Counted from the first letter of the stretch, positions 1 through 6,472 are shown. The stretch is 7,680 bases of DNA from Mycobacterium sp. (GCA_018500005.2 JAHBAP020000371.1:1-7680), one strand, 5' to 3'. Notes: a model not told the origin generated them from the letters alone. Numbers and translations: made by a program.

Positions 1-104
1 CCGTCGAGGAGGGCGACGTTTTCGTCGCGCAGGATTTCGGGCGCTCGGTGGGCGAGATTGCCGGTGGGCAATATCGGTCGCCGCGAGACGTGTTGCGCTG
101 CTAG
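1..104 (+). CDS. 3' end of an unidentified CDS (partial)
   Basis: The third forward frame is open from the left edge (first full codon at 3) to a TAG at 102-104. It gives 33 residues beginning VEEGDVFVAQDFG and ending RSPRDVLRC. About 26 of the 33 codons end in G or C, as in the surrounding genes, and the composition is that of a soluble globular protein. The other two forward frames stay open past 200 but are rich in Arg, Ser and Trp, as out-of-frame high-GC DNA usually is. I do not recognise the family and cannot name a function. No strong terminator follows; the nearest inverted repeat is a 5-bp CGAAT/ATTCG pair at 108-118. The gene is separated from the downstream transpeptidase by about 400 bp, so the two are unlikely to be co-transcribed. 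Confidence 0.4.
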   Translation, partial: VEEGDVFVAQDFGRSVGEIAGGQYRSPRDVLRC

Positions 105-395
105 GCGCGAATCATTCGAACTCGGCGCTGGGAAACCCCTTGGTCGGGGGCCGCGCCGGTGGAGTGAAGGCGTTCCACGACGTGCCGGCTTGCATGTCAG
201 CAGGCCAACGTTGTCGCAAGTGTAACAGGCGTCAATTCCAGCCCGGACCGGTCAGGTGCTGACGGCCGCACCAACGAGTCGGCTGCACGGGATTTCAGCA
301 AACCTGTCGCGGGTGGGTTCGCGCTGCCCGGAAGCTCCCTGCCAGCAGGGACGCGCACAATCGTGCTGCAGTCCGGGATTGTTTGCTAAAACTGC

Positions 396-410
396 ACCGA
401 CGCGGTCGGT
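396..410. promoter_or_regulatory. Short palindrome next to the ldt promoter (possible operator)
   Basis: ACCGAC-GCG-GTCGGT is a perfect dyad of two 6-bp arms around 3 bp. It ends 9 bp before the proposed -35 hexamer, a position where an activator or repressor could act. No regulator gene is visible nearby. In GC-rich DNA a 6-bp dyad can occur by chance, so this is only a candidate. Confidence 0.2.
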
Positions 411-419
411 CGCCGGGTT

Positions 420-447
420 CTGACTCGTCGCCGGCTGTGGCTATGAT
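420..447 (+). promoter_or_regulatory. Candidate sigma70/SigA-type promoter for the L,D-transpeptidase
   Basis: The -10 is TATGAT at 442-447 (five of six to TATAAT). CTGACT at 420-425 is a -35 with four of six matches to TTGACA, and the spacer is 16 bp. Transcription would begin near 453-456, giving a 5' leader of about 45-48 nt that carries the GGAG ribosome-binding site at 490-493. The position and match are good for a mycobacterial housekeeping promoter; this was found by inspection only. Confidence 0.5.
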
Positions 448-500
448 TCAAATGTCAACGGTGACGTCTGACCCTTCGACAACTGTCCTGGAGTGATTCG

Positions 501-1823
501 GTGAGGTTCCCCCGTCCTGCGCGGACGACCAGCCTGGTCGTCATCGGGCTGCTTTGCGGCGTCCTGGTCAGCGACGTTGCCGGGCTCCCGGGCTGCCACG
601 ACGGCTGCAAGACGGCCACCGCCACCGCCGCCTCGGCGGTCAAGCCGGCCCCGCCGAAGCCCCCACTGCTGGGGATCGCGCCGTTCAACGGCGCCGAGGA
701 CATCAACCCGCTCACCAAGCCGGTGGTCGACGTGGTGGACGGCAAGATCACCGACGTTTCCCTCTACGACGACTGGGGTAACTCCGTCGAGGGCAAGATC
801 AGCAAGGACGGCAAGTCCTGGGCGCCCACCCAGCGGCTGAACTTCGCCCGCAACTACACGTTGACGGTCAACAGCAAGAGCACCGCCGGAGTGCCGCTGT
901 CCCGGACGACAAACTTCAGCACTGTGGTGCCGAACAATTACATCCACCCCTATATCGAGGTGCAGGGCGGCTTCGCCCCCAACCCCGATGTGCGCTACGG
1001 CGTGGCCACCATCGTGATCGCCCACTTCGACGAGGCGATCGCAGACAAGGCGCTGGCCGAAAAGAACATGATCGTGCGAACCGATCCACCGGTGCAGGGC
1101 TCCTGGAACTGGATCAGCGACTCCGTCGCGCACTGGCGCCCCGAGCACTACTACGCGCCGGGTACCCGAATCAATGTTGATATCAACACATTTGGGCTCA
1201 AGCTCGGCGACGGCCTCTACGGCCAGGCCGACGCGAACGCGACCATCAACATCGGCGCCTCACACCTCACCGTCGCCAACGACATCACCAAACAGGTCAG
1301 CGTCTTCGACAACGGCCGGTTGGTGCGCACCATGCCGACCTCGATGGGGCGCGGTGGCACCTCGATCGTCGCCGGCAAGACCTTCCACTGGTGGACTCCG
1401 GCGGGCACCTACAGCGTGCTCGACAAGGGCGAGGTGGTCACCATGGACTCGCAGACTTACGGCATCCCGCTGGGCAACGCCGACAGTTACAAGCGCAAGA
1501 TCGGCTGGGCCACCCGGATCAGCACCGACGGCATCTATCTGCACGAACTCAACGACACCATCTGGGCACAGGGCAACACCAACCTGTCGCACGGTTGCCT
1601 GAACCTCTCCACCGACAACGCCAAGTGGTACTTCGACTTCGTTCAGCCCGGCGACCCGGTGGAGATCAAGTACACCGGCGGTCCGCCGCTCAACGTCGCC
1701 CAGGGTGGCAGTTGGTCTGTCCCGTGGAGCGACTGGGTCAAGGGCAGCGCCTTCTCGCCCCGCCAGGCGCAGCCGCCGGCCTCGGCGGTATCGGCGGAGA
1801 CCGCCGCCGCACCCGGCCCCTGA
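501..1823 (+). CDS. L,D-transpeptidase (Ig-Ig-YkuD, LdtMt2-like)
   Basis: This 440-residue exported enzyme should form 3-3 (mDAP-mDAP) cross-links in peptidoglycan and act on the outer face of the membrane. The GTG start lies 7 nt after GGAG (490-493). Residues 1-32 form a signal or anchor segment; LPGC at 29-32 could be a lipobox, though Pro at -2 is atypical. Two Ig-like domains span about 55-145 and 150-252, and the YkuD domain about 255-390. Active-site residues are His348, Ser363, His364 and Cys366 in SHGCLNLS. The 18-residue His-to-Cys spacing equals that of LdtMt2 (His336/Cys354). The Trp-rich segment at 403-416 (SWSVPWSDWVKGSA) matches the C-terminal subdomain, and a Pro/Ala-rich tail ends the protein. 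Compared with my recollection of LdtMt2, the region at about 287-309 is some ten residues longer. I cannot say which named mycobacterial Ldt it is orthologous to. Such enzymes are carbapenem targets. Confidence 0.92.
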   Translation: MRFPRPARTTSLVVIGLLCGVLVSDVAGLPGCHDGCKTATATAASAVKPAPPKPPLLGIAPFNGAEDINPLTKPVVDVVDGKITDVSLYDDWGNSVEGKISKDGKSWAPTQRLNFARNYTLTVNSKSTAGVPLSRTTNFSTVVPNNYIHPYIEVQGGFAPNPDVRYGVATIVIAHFDEAIADKALAEKNMIVRTDPPVQGSWNWISDSVAHWRPEHYYAPGTRINVDINTFGLKLGDGLYGQADANATINIGASHLTVANDITKQVSVFDNGRLVRTMPTSMGRGGTSIVAGKTFHWWTPAGTYSVLDKGEVVTMDSQTYGIPLGNADSYKRKIGWATRISTDGIYLHELNDTIWAQGNTNLSHGCLNLSTDNAKWYFDFVQPGDPVEIKYTGGPPLNVAQGGSWSVPWSDWVKGSAFSPRQAQPPASAVSAETAAAPGP

Positions 1824-1840
1824 CACAGTTCAGAGCCTCT

Positions 1841-1863
1841 CGGTTCAGCACCTCCCGGAACCG
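1841..1863 (+). terminator. Weak stem-loop after the L,D-transpeptidase gene
   Basis: CGGTTC (1841-1846) pairs perfectly with GAACCG (1858-1863) around an 11-nt loop, starting 18 bp after the ldt stop. There is no T-tract, so intrinsic termination is doubtful. It may attenuate read-through into the symporter gene. Confidence 0.22.
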
Positions 1864-1873
1864 CCCCGGCACA

Positions 1874-1926
1874 TTGCGCTGCGCAAAGTGCGCCCAAGTG
1901 GCAGGATTCGCAAATCCGTAGGGAGG
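1874..1926 (+). promoter_or_regulatory. Leader of the symporter gene: two dyads and a strong RBS
   Basis: Before the symporter ATG there is a perfect odd palindrome, TTGCGC-T-GCGCAA (1874-1886). A 5-bp hairpin follows (GGATT 1904-1908, loop CGCA, AATCC 1913-1917), then a strong Shine-Dalgarno GGGAGG at 1921-1926, 4 nt from the ATG at 1931. The hairpin sits 3 nt before the Shine-Dalgarno and could affect ribosome access. The palindrome could be an operator. I found no convincing -10/-35 pair here, so it is open whether the symporter has its own promoter or is read from the ldt promoter. Confidence 0.25.
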
Positions 1927-1930
1927 CGAC

Positions 1931-3388
1931 ATGGACTTCATTCAGGCCAACCTGATCGACCCGATCAGCAAGGTGCTCTACACCTATGTGCTGGTGTATC
2001 TGCTGGTTGCGGCGGGCATCTACTTCACCATCCGAACCAGGTTCGTTCAGTTCCGGTACTTCCGGCGGATGCTGGGGCAACTGTTCAACTCCCGCGTCGG
2101 CGACGGCGGCATCTCCTCGTTCCAGGCCTTCTGCGTCGGCCTGGCATCGCGGGTCGGCACCGGGAACATCGCCGGGGTCGCGATCGCCCTGACCGTGGGC
2201 GGACCGGGTGCCATCTTCTGGATGTGGGTAGTGGCGCTGATCGGTATGGCCACCGCGCTCATCGAGGCGACCCTGGCTCAGATCTTCAAAGTCCGCGCGC
2301 CCGACGGTACCTACCGCGGTGGCCCGGCCTTCTACATTCAGCGCGGTCTGAAGTCCCGGCCGGGCGGGGTCCTCTTCGCGGTGCTGTTGGTCTTCACCTT
2401 CGGGTTCGCGTTCAACATGGTGCAGGCCAACGCCATCGCCGACGTGCTCAACGCCTCGCATGCCGTCGAGGTGCATTACACCACCATCGGCCTGGTGGCG
2501 CTGGCTGCGCCGATCCTCTTCGGCGGTGTTCGCCGCGTCGCCAAGGTGGCCGAGGTGGTGCTGCCACTGATGGCGTTGGCCTACGTGTTGCTTGCCCTGG
2601 TGATTATCGCGCTCAACGTCGGTAACCTGCCGCACGCCTTCGCCCAGATCATCGGCGGTGCGTTCGGATTGGAGCAGATGGCGGGCGGGTTCACCGGCGG
2701 CGTTGCCGCCGCCATGCTCAACGGCGTCAAGCGCGGACTGTTCTCCAACGAGGCCGGCATGGGCAGCGCGCCCAACGTCGCGGCCACCGCCTCGGTGAGC
2801 CACCCGGTCAAGCAGGGTCTGATCCAGTCGCTGGGTGTATTCGTCGACACCATGATCATCTGCACCGCGACCGCGCTGATAATCCTGGTCTCCGGCCCGG
2901 AGATCTACGACCCGCACACACCCACGAAGATGGCGGGGGCTTCGCTGACGGCGTCGGCCGTCGCGGCCAGCCTGGGCTCATGGACCACCTGGCTGATGAC
3001 GATCCTGGTGTTCGTGTTGGCGTTCTCCTCGGTGCTGGGCAACTACGTCTACGCCGAGATCAACCTGTTCTTCCTCGGCGCGAACGAACGGGCGCTGACG
3101 ATATTCCGGGTGCTGGTGCTCGGTGCGATCGCTCTGGGCGCGGTCGCCAAGTTGTCGACGGTGTGGGACTTCGCCGACATCTCGATGGGACTGATGGCCA
3201 TCGTCAACCTGGTCGCCATCGTGCTGCTGGGCAAGTGGGCGTTCGCCTGCCTGCGCAACTACCACCTGCAGGCCGAAGGCGGCGAGGACCCGGTGTTCAT
3301 CGTCGAGGAGGCCAACATGCCCGGCGAACTCGAGGGCGACATCTGGAGCAAGGTCCAGCGGACCAAGTACACCAGCTGGTCGGCTTAA
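1931..3388 (+). CDS. Sodium:alanine symporter, AGCS family
   Basis: This 485-residue polytopic membrane protein belongs to the alanine/glycine:cation symporter family (Na_Ala_symp, also called AgcS or DagA). Members import alanine or glycine using the sodium gradient. The family signature GGPGAIFWMWVVALIG is complete at 90-105. Other conserved blocks are SRVGTGNIAGVA (73-84), in the region that lines the substrate site in family structures, and FSNEAGMGSAPN (271-282). Several hydrophobic helices run to about residue 440, followed by an acidic cytosolic tail (447-474). The length is normal for the family. The ATG has a strong GGGAGG Shine-Dalgarno 4 nt upstream. The haloalkane dehalogenase starts 9 bp after the TAA, indicating one transcript. 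Exact substrate (L-Ala, D-Ala or Gly) cannot be read from sequence; D- or L-Ala uptake would fit cell-wall metabolism beside an L,D-transpeptidase, but that is inference. Confidence 0.93.
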   Translation: MDFIQANLIDPISKVLYTYVLVYLLVAAGIYFTIRTRFVQFRYFRRMLGQLFNSRVGDGGISSFQAFCVGLASRVGTGNIAGVAIALTVGGPGAIFWMWVVALIGMATALIEATLAQIFKVRAPDGTYRGGPAFYIQRGLKSRPGGVLFAVLLVFTFGFAFNMVQANAIADVLNASHAVEVHYTTIGLVALAAPILFGGVRRVAKVAEVVLPLMALAYVLLALVIIALNVGNLPHAFAQIIGGAFGLEQMAGGFTGGVAAAMLNGVKRGLFSNEAGMGSAPNVAATASVSHPVKQGLIQSLGVFVDTMIICTATALIILVSGPEIYDPHTPTKMAGASLTASAVAASLGSWTTWLMTILVFVLAFSSVLGNYVYAEINLFFLGANERALTIFRVLVLGAIALGAVAKLSTVWDFADISMGLMAIVNLVAIVLLGKWAFACLRNYHLQAEGGEDPVFIVEEANMPGELEGDIWSKVQRTKYTSWSA

Positions 3389-3397
3389 ATAGCGGTT

Positions 3398-4300
3398 GTG
3401 GACTTTCTGCGCACACCGGATTCGCGTTTCGACAACCTTCAGGGCTACCCCTTCGCACCGCACTACCGCGATGTCACCGCCGCGGGCGCTCCGTCGCTGC
3501 GGATGCACTATGTCGACGTCGGTCCCCGCGACGGGTCGCCGGTGCTGCTGCTGCACGGTGAGCCGACCTGGAGTTACCTGTACCGCAACATGATTGCGCC
3601 GCTGCTGGCCGCGGGCAGGAGGGTGCTGGCGCCGGACCTGATCGGCTTCGGCAGGTCCGACAAGCCCACCCGGATCGGGGATTACACCTACCAGCGTCAC
3701 GTCGACTGGTTGACGGCGTGGATCACCGGATTGGATCTGCGGGATATCACCGTCGTGGTGCAGGACTGGGGCTCGCTTCTCGGCCTGCGGATCGCCGCCG
3801 AACATCCCGACCGGTTCTCGAAGTTGTTCATCGCCAACGGGTTTCTGCCGACCGCGGAATCGCCGACCCCGGCGGCGTTCTCGCTCTGGCGGGGGTTCGC
3901 CAAGTACTCGCCGCTGTTTCCGATCGGTCGGATCGTCGATACCGGTTGTGTCACTCGGCTTTCGGCCGACGTCCGCGCAGCCTACGACGCCCCCTATCCC
4001 GACCAGCGCTACAAGGCCGGGGCGCGGGCCTTTCCACTCCTGGTTCCCACCTCGCCCAACGATCCGGCAGTCCCGGCCAACCGTGCCGCCTGGGAGGTCC
4101 TGGGCCGCTGGGACAAGCCGGTGCTGTGTGTCTTCGGCACCCGCGACCCGATCCTGGGCCGGGCCGACGGTCCCCTCATTCGCCACATCCCCGGGGCGGC
4201 GGGGCAACCGCACGCCCGGATCAACGCGGGCCATTTCATCCAGGAGGACGCCGGTCCCGAACTGGCCCGCCGACTGCTGGACTGGGAAGCCTCGTTGTAG
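3398..4300 (+). CDS. dhmA: Haloalkane dehalogenase (HLD-I, Rv2296-like)
   Basis: This 300-residue cytosolic alpha/beta-hydrolase should cleave carbon-halogen bonds hydrolytically, giving an alcohol and halide. The nucleophile is Asp123 in VQDWG, with Trp124 as first halide-binding residue. HGEPTW at 53-58 forms the oxyanion hole and halide pocket. The acid is Asp250 in GTRDPILG, the position used by subfamily HLD-I (as Asp260 in DhlA). The base is His279 in AGHFIQE. Trp164 in the cap domain fits the second halide-stabilising Trp. The sequence closely follows, from memory, M. tuberculosis Rv2296 (also 300 residues), including the N-terminus [11 protein letters not shown], which supports the GTG start at 3398. 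There is no good Shine-Dalgarno, so translation is probably coupled to the symporter stop 9 bp upstream. The natural substrate of mycobacterial members is unknown. Confidence 0.93.
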   Translation: MDFLRTPDSRFDNLQGYPFAPHYRDVTAAGAPSLRMHYVDVGPRDGSPVLLLHGEPTWSYLYRNMIAPLLAAGRRVLAPDLIGFGRSDKPTRIGDYTYQRHVDWLTAWITGLDLRDITVVVQDWGSLLGLRIAAEHPDRFSKLFIANGFLPTAESPTPAAFSLWRGFAKYSPLFPIGRIVDTGCVTRLSADVRAAYDAPYPDQRYKAGARAFPLLVPTSPNDPAVPANRAAWEVLGRWDKPVLCVFGTRDPILGRADGPLIRHIPGAAGQPHARINAGHFIQEDAGPELARRLLDWEASL

Positions 4301-4313
4301 GAAGGATGAATCC

Positions 4314-4682
4314 ATGATCGACTTCAATCTCGACACCAAGACCCGCGTACTGACCCTGCATCCCAAGGCGGCGCTGCAGAAGAGCGACTTCACCGCACTG
4401 GGTGCGGCCGTAGACCCGCAGATCGAGGAGCACGGCGACCTCAACGGTCTGATCCTCGACGTGGACAAGTTCCCCGGCTGGGACAGCTTCGGGGCGCTCG
4501 TGACCCACCTGCGCTTCGTCCGGGACCACCACAAGCACATCAAGAAGCTTGCGGTAGTCACCGACTCCCATCTCGGCGACGTCGCCGAACACCTTGCCTC
4601 GCATTTCATCTCCGCCGAGATCCGGCACTTCCCGGCCGACGAGATGATGCAGGCGCAAGCCTGGGTCGGTAGCCCCGCCTAG
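4314..4682 (+). CDS. SpoIIAA-like (STAS/Sec14-fold) protein
   Basis: This is a small soluble protein of 122 residues with the pattern of the SpoIIAA-like family (PF11964). It has an N-terminal beta hairpin (FNLDTKTRVLTLHPKAAL), a Leu-Ile-Leu-Asp-Val strand near residues 45-49, and a FPGWDSFGAL segment at 52-61. A conserved LRFVRDHHKHIKKLAVVTDS follows, then RHFPADEMMQAQAWV near the C-terminus. The family shares the SpoIIAA/Sec14-like fold; suggested roles include binding lipids or small ligands, and none is firmly established. The ATG at 4314 is chosen because GAAGGA at 4301-4306 stands 7 nt before it and the gene then begins 13 bp after the dehalogenase stop. The frame is open further upstream but only inside dhmA. 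Its place as third gene of the symporter-dehalogenase cluster suggests a shared function, which I cannot define. Confidence 0.85.
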   Translation: MIDFNLDTKTRVLTLHPKAALQKSDFTALGAAVDPQIEEHGDLNGLILDVDKFPGWDSFGALVTHLRFVRDHHKHIKKLAVVTDSHLGDVAEHLASHFISAEIRHFPADEMMQAQAWVGSPA

Positions 4683-4700
4683 CTCGCCCCCCAGCCGCGA

Positions 4701-4745
4701 TTTCGGCGCGGTTTTCGTCGCTCAGCGACGATTAGCGCGCCGAAA
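4701..4745. repeat. 45-bp palindromic repeat, left copy
   Basis: Outer arms TTTCGGCGCG (4701-4710) and CGCGCCGAAA (4736-4745) are perfect reverse complements. Inside them is a second perfect dyad, TCGTCGCT (4715-4722) and AGCGACGA (4724-4731), around one base. The two stems are separated by unpaired GTTT and TTAG. The whole could extrude as a cruciform or fold as an RNA hairpin. It lies between two convergent genes and overlaps the 3' end of the DUF559 gene: on the minus strand it encodes the final residues VSAR and the TAA stop (4734-4732). It may act as a bidirectional terminator, although neither side has a T-tract. A near-copy is at 5629-5673. Confidence 0.85.
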
Positions 4746-5592
4746 CTGCGGCGCGAATCTCCGCGAGAACCCGCTGCGGGTACTGCGTGATGTCCAGCCA
4801 GGTGAACCGCAGAATCTGCCAGCCCCGCAGCGCCAGCCAGTTCTGCCGCTTGCGGTCGTTCTGGAAGGCCTCCAGGTCGCTGTGGAATGCCCAGCCGTCG
4901 ATCTCGATGGCGACTTTCTGCTCGGTGAAGGCGATATCGATCTTGTACGGACCGACCGGGAAGTTGGCCTGCCACCCGCTGATTCCTGCGCCGCGAAGCA
5001 GTTGGATCAGCAGCCGCTCCGCCTCCGACCGCGCGCCGCCCGCAGCCGCTTCGAGGAGCCGCCTGGCTGCCGGCGCTCCGTAGCGCCCGGCGTTGCGGAG
5101 GTGCGCGAGCTGCAGGTCCGCGAGGCCCACCCGCCGTTGCAACGCCGAATCCATGACCTTGGGCCCTCCACCCCTGCGGGCTGAGGCCTCCAGCACCGTC
5201 AACGCAAGGCCGGTGACGCGCAGCCCGCGAGCTTCGAAAATGTCGTGCTCGTGGAGGTCGCGGCGGCGCACCCGAACTCCCGGCCGGGCGCGGCCGTGGC
5301 TGTTGCGTGGCACGGTCACTTCGATCGGGTCGGGTTCGATCGTCATGAGCCCAAGCCACCACGCCGCCGCGAGTCCACTGGCCGTGGCCCTGGCCCCCTG
5401 GCCCCATACGGCGGCGCGGATTCGGGCGGCCGGGGTGAACGGCCGGTCATCGACGAAGTAAACCCCCGCGGCGCAGCGGCGCCACTGCCCTGACCGCACT
5501 CGCCGCTGTATCGCCGATTGGCTCAGCCCGCTGCGGCGGGCTTGCGCCAGTGTGATGACGCCGTCCTGGCGGCGCAAAAAATAGCTGAGCAT
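4732..5592 (-). CDS. AbiEi-like winged helix + DUF559 nuclease-like protein
   Basis: This 286-residue protein has two parts. Residues 5-50 (RQDGVITLAQARRSGLSQ through VYFVDD) match the winged-helix N-terminal domain of AbiEi-type antitoxins, a likely DNA-binding module. Residues about 186-283 match DUF559, a Vsr-like PD-(D/E)XK endonuclease fold. Candidate metal/catalytic residues are Glu190, Asp219 (YKIDIAF), Glu230 and Asp232 (VAIEIDGWAFH), and His237. NDRKRQ (245-250) and the closing GWQILRFTW (257-265) are family-typical. All key acidic residues are present, so it looks intact. The ATG at 5592 is the first ATG or GTG of the frame; the preceding Shine-Dalgarno is weak. No cognate AbiEii toxin, methylase or other partner is next to it. 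Function is unknown; roles in DNA repair, restriction-like defence or mobile-element biology are possible. Identical-orientation palindromes lie at both ends. Confidence 0.87.
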   Translation of the reverse strand: MLSYFLRRQDGVITLAQARRSGLSQSAIQRRVRSGQWRRCAAGVYFVDDRPFTPAARIRAAVWGQGARATASGLAAAWWLGLMTIEPDPIEVTVPRNSHGRARPGVRVRRRDLHEHDIFEARGLRVTGLALTVLEASARRGGGPKVMDSALQRRVGLADLQLAHLRNAGRYGAPAARRLLEAAAGGARSEAERLLIQLLRGAGISGWQANFPVGPYKIDIAFTEQKVAIEIDGWAFHSDLEAFQNDRKRQNWLALRGWQILRFTWLDITQYPQRVLAEIRAAVSAR

Positions 5593-5628
5593 GCTTCGTT
5601 GGACGGCGAAGCGGCCCAGTCGGTTCCA

Positions 5629-5673
5629 TTTCGGCGCGTCTTTGACCGCTGAGCGACGATGAGCGCGCCGAAA
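5629..5673. repeat. 45-bp palindromic repeat, right copy
   Basis: This is the same length and orientation as the copy at 4701-4745. The arms TTTCGGCGCG (5629-5638) and CGCGCCGAAA (5664-5673) are identical to those of the left copy and extend by one pair here (A5628, T5674). The 25-bp centre matches the left copy at 18 positions, giving 38 of 45 overall by hand alignment. The inner dyad has decayed: AGCGACGA is kept (5652-5659), but its partner is TGACCGCT, leaving CGCT/AGCG. It lies 36 bp upstream of the DUF559 start codon and 18 bp after the stop of the SDR gene, so on the minus strand both copies sit at the 3' end of a gene. Confidence 0.85.
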
Positions 5674-5691
5674 TCGCCGAGGGGGGAGGGG

Positions 5692-6462
5692 TCAGGGGCG
5701 CGGCCAGGTCTCCGGCAGGCCGTGCCCGCCGTCGGCCACCAGCACCGCCCCGGTGACGAACGAGGCCGACTCGTGCGCCAGGAACGCCACGCAGGCGGCG
5801 ATCTCGGCGGTGGTGCCACTTCGGCCGATCGGCCCGGCCGCGGCGGCGGAGGCCTCGAAGTCCAGTTGGGATCCGGTCGCGACGTAGCCGGGGGCGACGA
5901 CATTGACCGTCACCCCCTGGCCGACGACCTCGAGTGCCAGCGCGCGGGACAGTCCCACCAGGCCGGCCTTGGCGGCGGTGTAGGTGGACTGGCCGGGCAT
6001 CGCATTTACGGTGCCCGTCGTCGACCCCACCGACACGATCCGCCCGTACCCGGCCGCGGTCATCACCGGCACCACCGCCCGGCACATCAGGAACGCGGTG
6101 GTCAGGTTGCGCGCGATCGCGGTGTCCCATTGCGGCAACGACAATTGCGCGACGTCGCCGTCGGCGTCCCATCCCGAGGACACCGACGTCATGCCGGCGT
6201 TGTTGATCAGGACGTCCAATCTGCCAAAGCGGTCCAGTGCCGCGCGGACCAGGTTCTCGGCGCTGCCATCGACGGTCAGATCTCCGACCACACCGACCGC
6301 GGCCTCACCCAGTTCAGCGGCGCGGTCATGTACCCGGTCCGAGGTCGCGCCCAGTACTACCCGGGCACCTTCGACCACCAGTTCGCGGGCGACCGCCATA
6401 CCGATGCCGTCGGAGGCGCCGGCCCCGGTGATGACGGCGACTCGGCCGGCGAAGCGGGACAC
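5692..6462 (-). CDS. Short-chain dehydrogenase/reductase (classical SDR)
   Basis: This is a 256-residue cytosolic NAD(P)-dependent oxidoreductase of the classical SDR type. The nucleotide-binding glycine motif is TGAGASDGIG (12-21), two residues longer than the common TGxxxGIG. NNAG is at 87-90. The catalytic tetrad is Asn119, Ser147, Tyr161 and Lys165 (YTAAK). PGYVATGS (191-198) and the closing GAVLVADGG (238-246) are family-typical, as is the length. The start is GTG at 6462: a TAG two codons upstream in the same frame rules out a longer protein, and MSRFAGRVAVITG is a normal SDR beginning. It starts 10 bp after the crotonase stop, so the two are very likely co-transcribed. The substrate is probably a hydroxy- or ketoacyl-type or other secondary alcohol/ketone compound, inferred only from the neighbour. 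Confidence 0.92.
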   Translation of the reverse strand: MSRFAGRVAVITGAGASDGIGMAVARELVVEGARVVLGATSDRVHDRAAELGEAAVGVVGDLTVDGSAENLVRAALDRFGRLDVLINNAGMTSVSSGWDADGDVAQLSLPQWDTAIARNLTTAFLMCRAVVPVMTAAGYGRIVSVGSTTGTVNAMPGQSTYTAAKAGLVGLSRALALEVVGQGVTVNVVAPGYVATGSQLDFEASAAAAGPIGRSGTTAEIAACVAFLAHESASFVTGAVLVADGGHGLPETWPRP

Positions 6463-6472
6463 CCTCTACCGC

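Larger units (their letters stand above)
105..500. other. Intergenic region upstream of the L,D-transpeptidase
   Basis: I see no gene, tRNA or insertion sequence in this stretch. Apart from the promoter near 420-447 it contains only small dyads: GGTGC/GCACC at 255-272, TCCCTG/CAGGGA around a 4-nt loop at 336-351, GCAC/GTGC at 355-366, and a perfect ACCGAC/GTCGGT dyad at 396-410. The heptamer CGGGATT occurs twice in direct orientation (288-294 and 374-380), and each copy is followed closely by one half of an AGCAAAC/GTTTGCT inverted pair (297-303 and 381-387). None of these is long enough to assign a function. Confidence 0.6.

Noticed and set aside
441..1148. 235-codon minus-strand open frame opposite the 5' part of ldt
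   Set aside because: It covers the ldt promoter and signal peptide in antisense and has a His/Asp/Val-rich shadow composition.
1824..1930. Glycine riboswitch upstream of the AGCS symporter
   Set aside because: Such riboswitches precede some AGCS genes, but the 107-bp gap shows only short dyads and no conserved glycine-aptamer core that I can recognise.
1643..2917. 424-codon minus-strand open frame opposite ldt and the symporter
   Set aside because: It is the complement of genuine family-matching coding sequence, has low-complexity charged composition and no motif.
2978..4609. 543-codon minus-strand open frame opposite the symporter end, dhmA and the SpoIIAA-like gene
   Set aside because: It is antisense to three well-supported genes, has the Arg/Pro/Gln/His-rich composition of high-GC shadow frames and shows no recognisable domain.
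4732..5592. AbiE toxin-antitoxin system
   Set aside because: Only the AbiEi-like N-terminal winged helix is present. The C-terminal part is DUF559, and no AbiEii nucleotidyltransferase toxin lies beside it.
4691..5682. Target-site duplication flanking the palindrome-bounded unit
   Set aside because: The outer flanks (GCCGCGA on the left, TCGCCGA on the right) share only short GC-rich fragments, with no exact direct repeat to support transposition.
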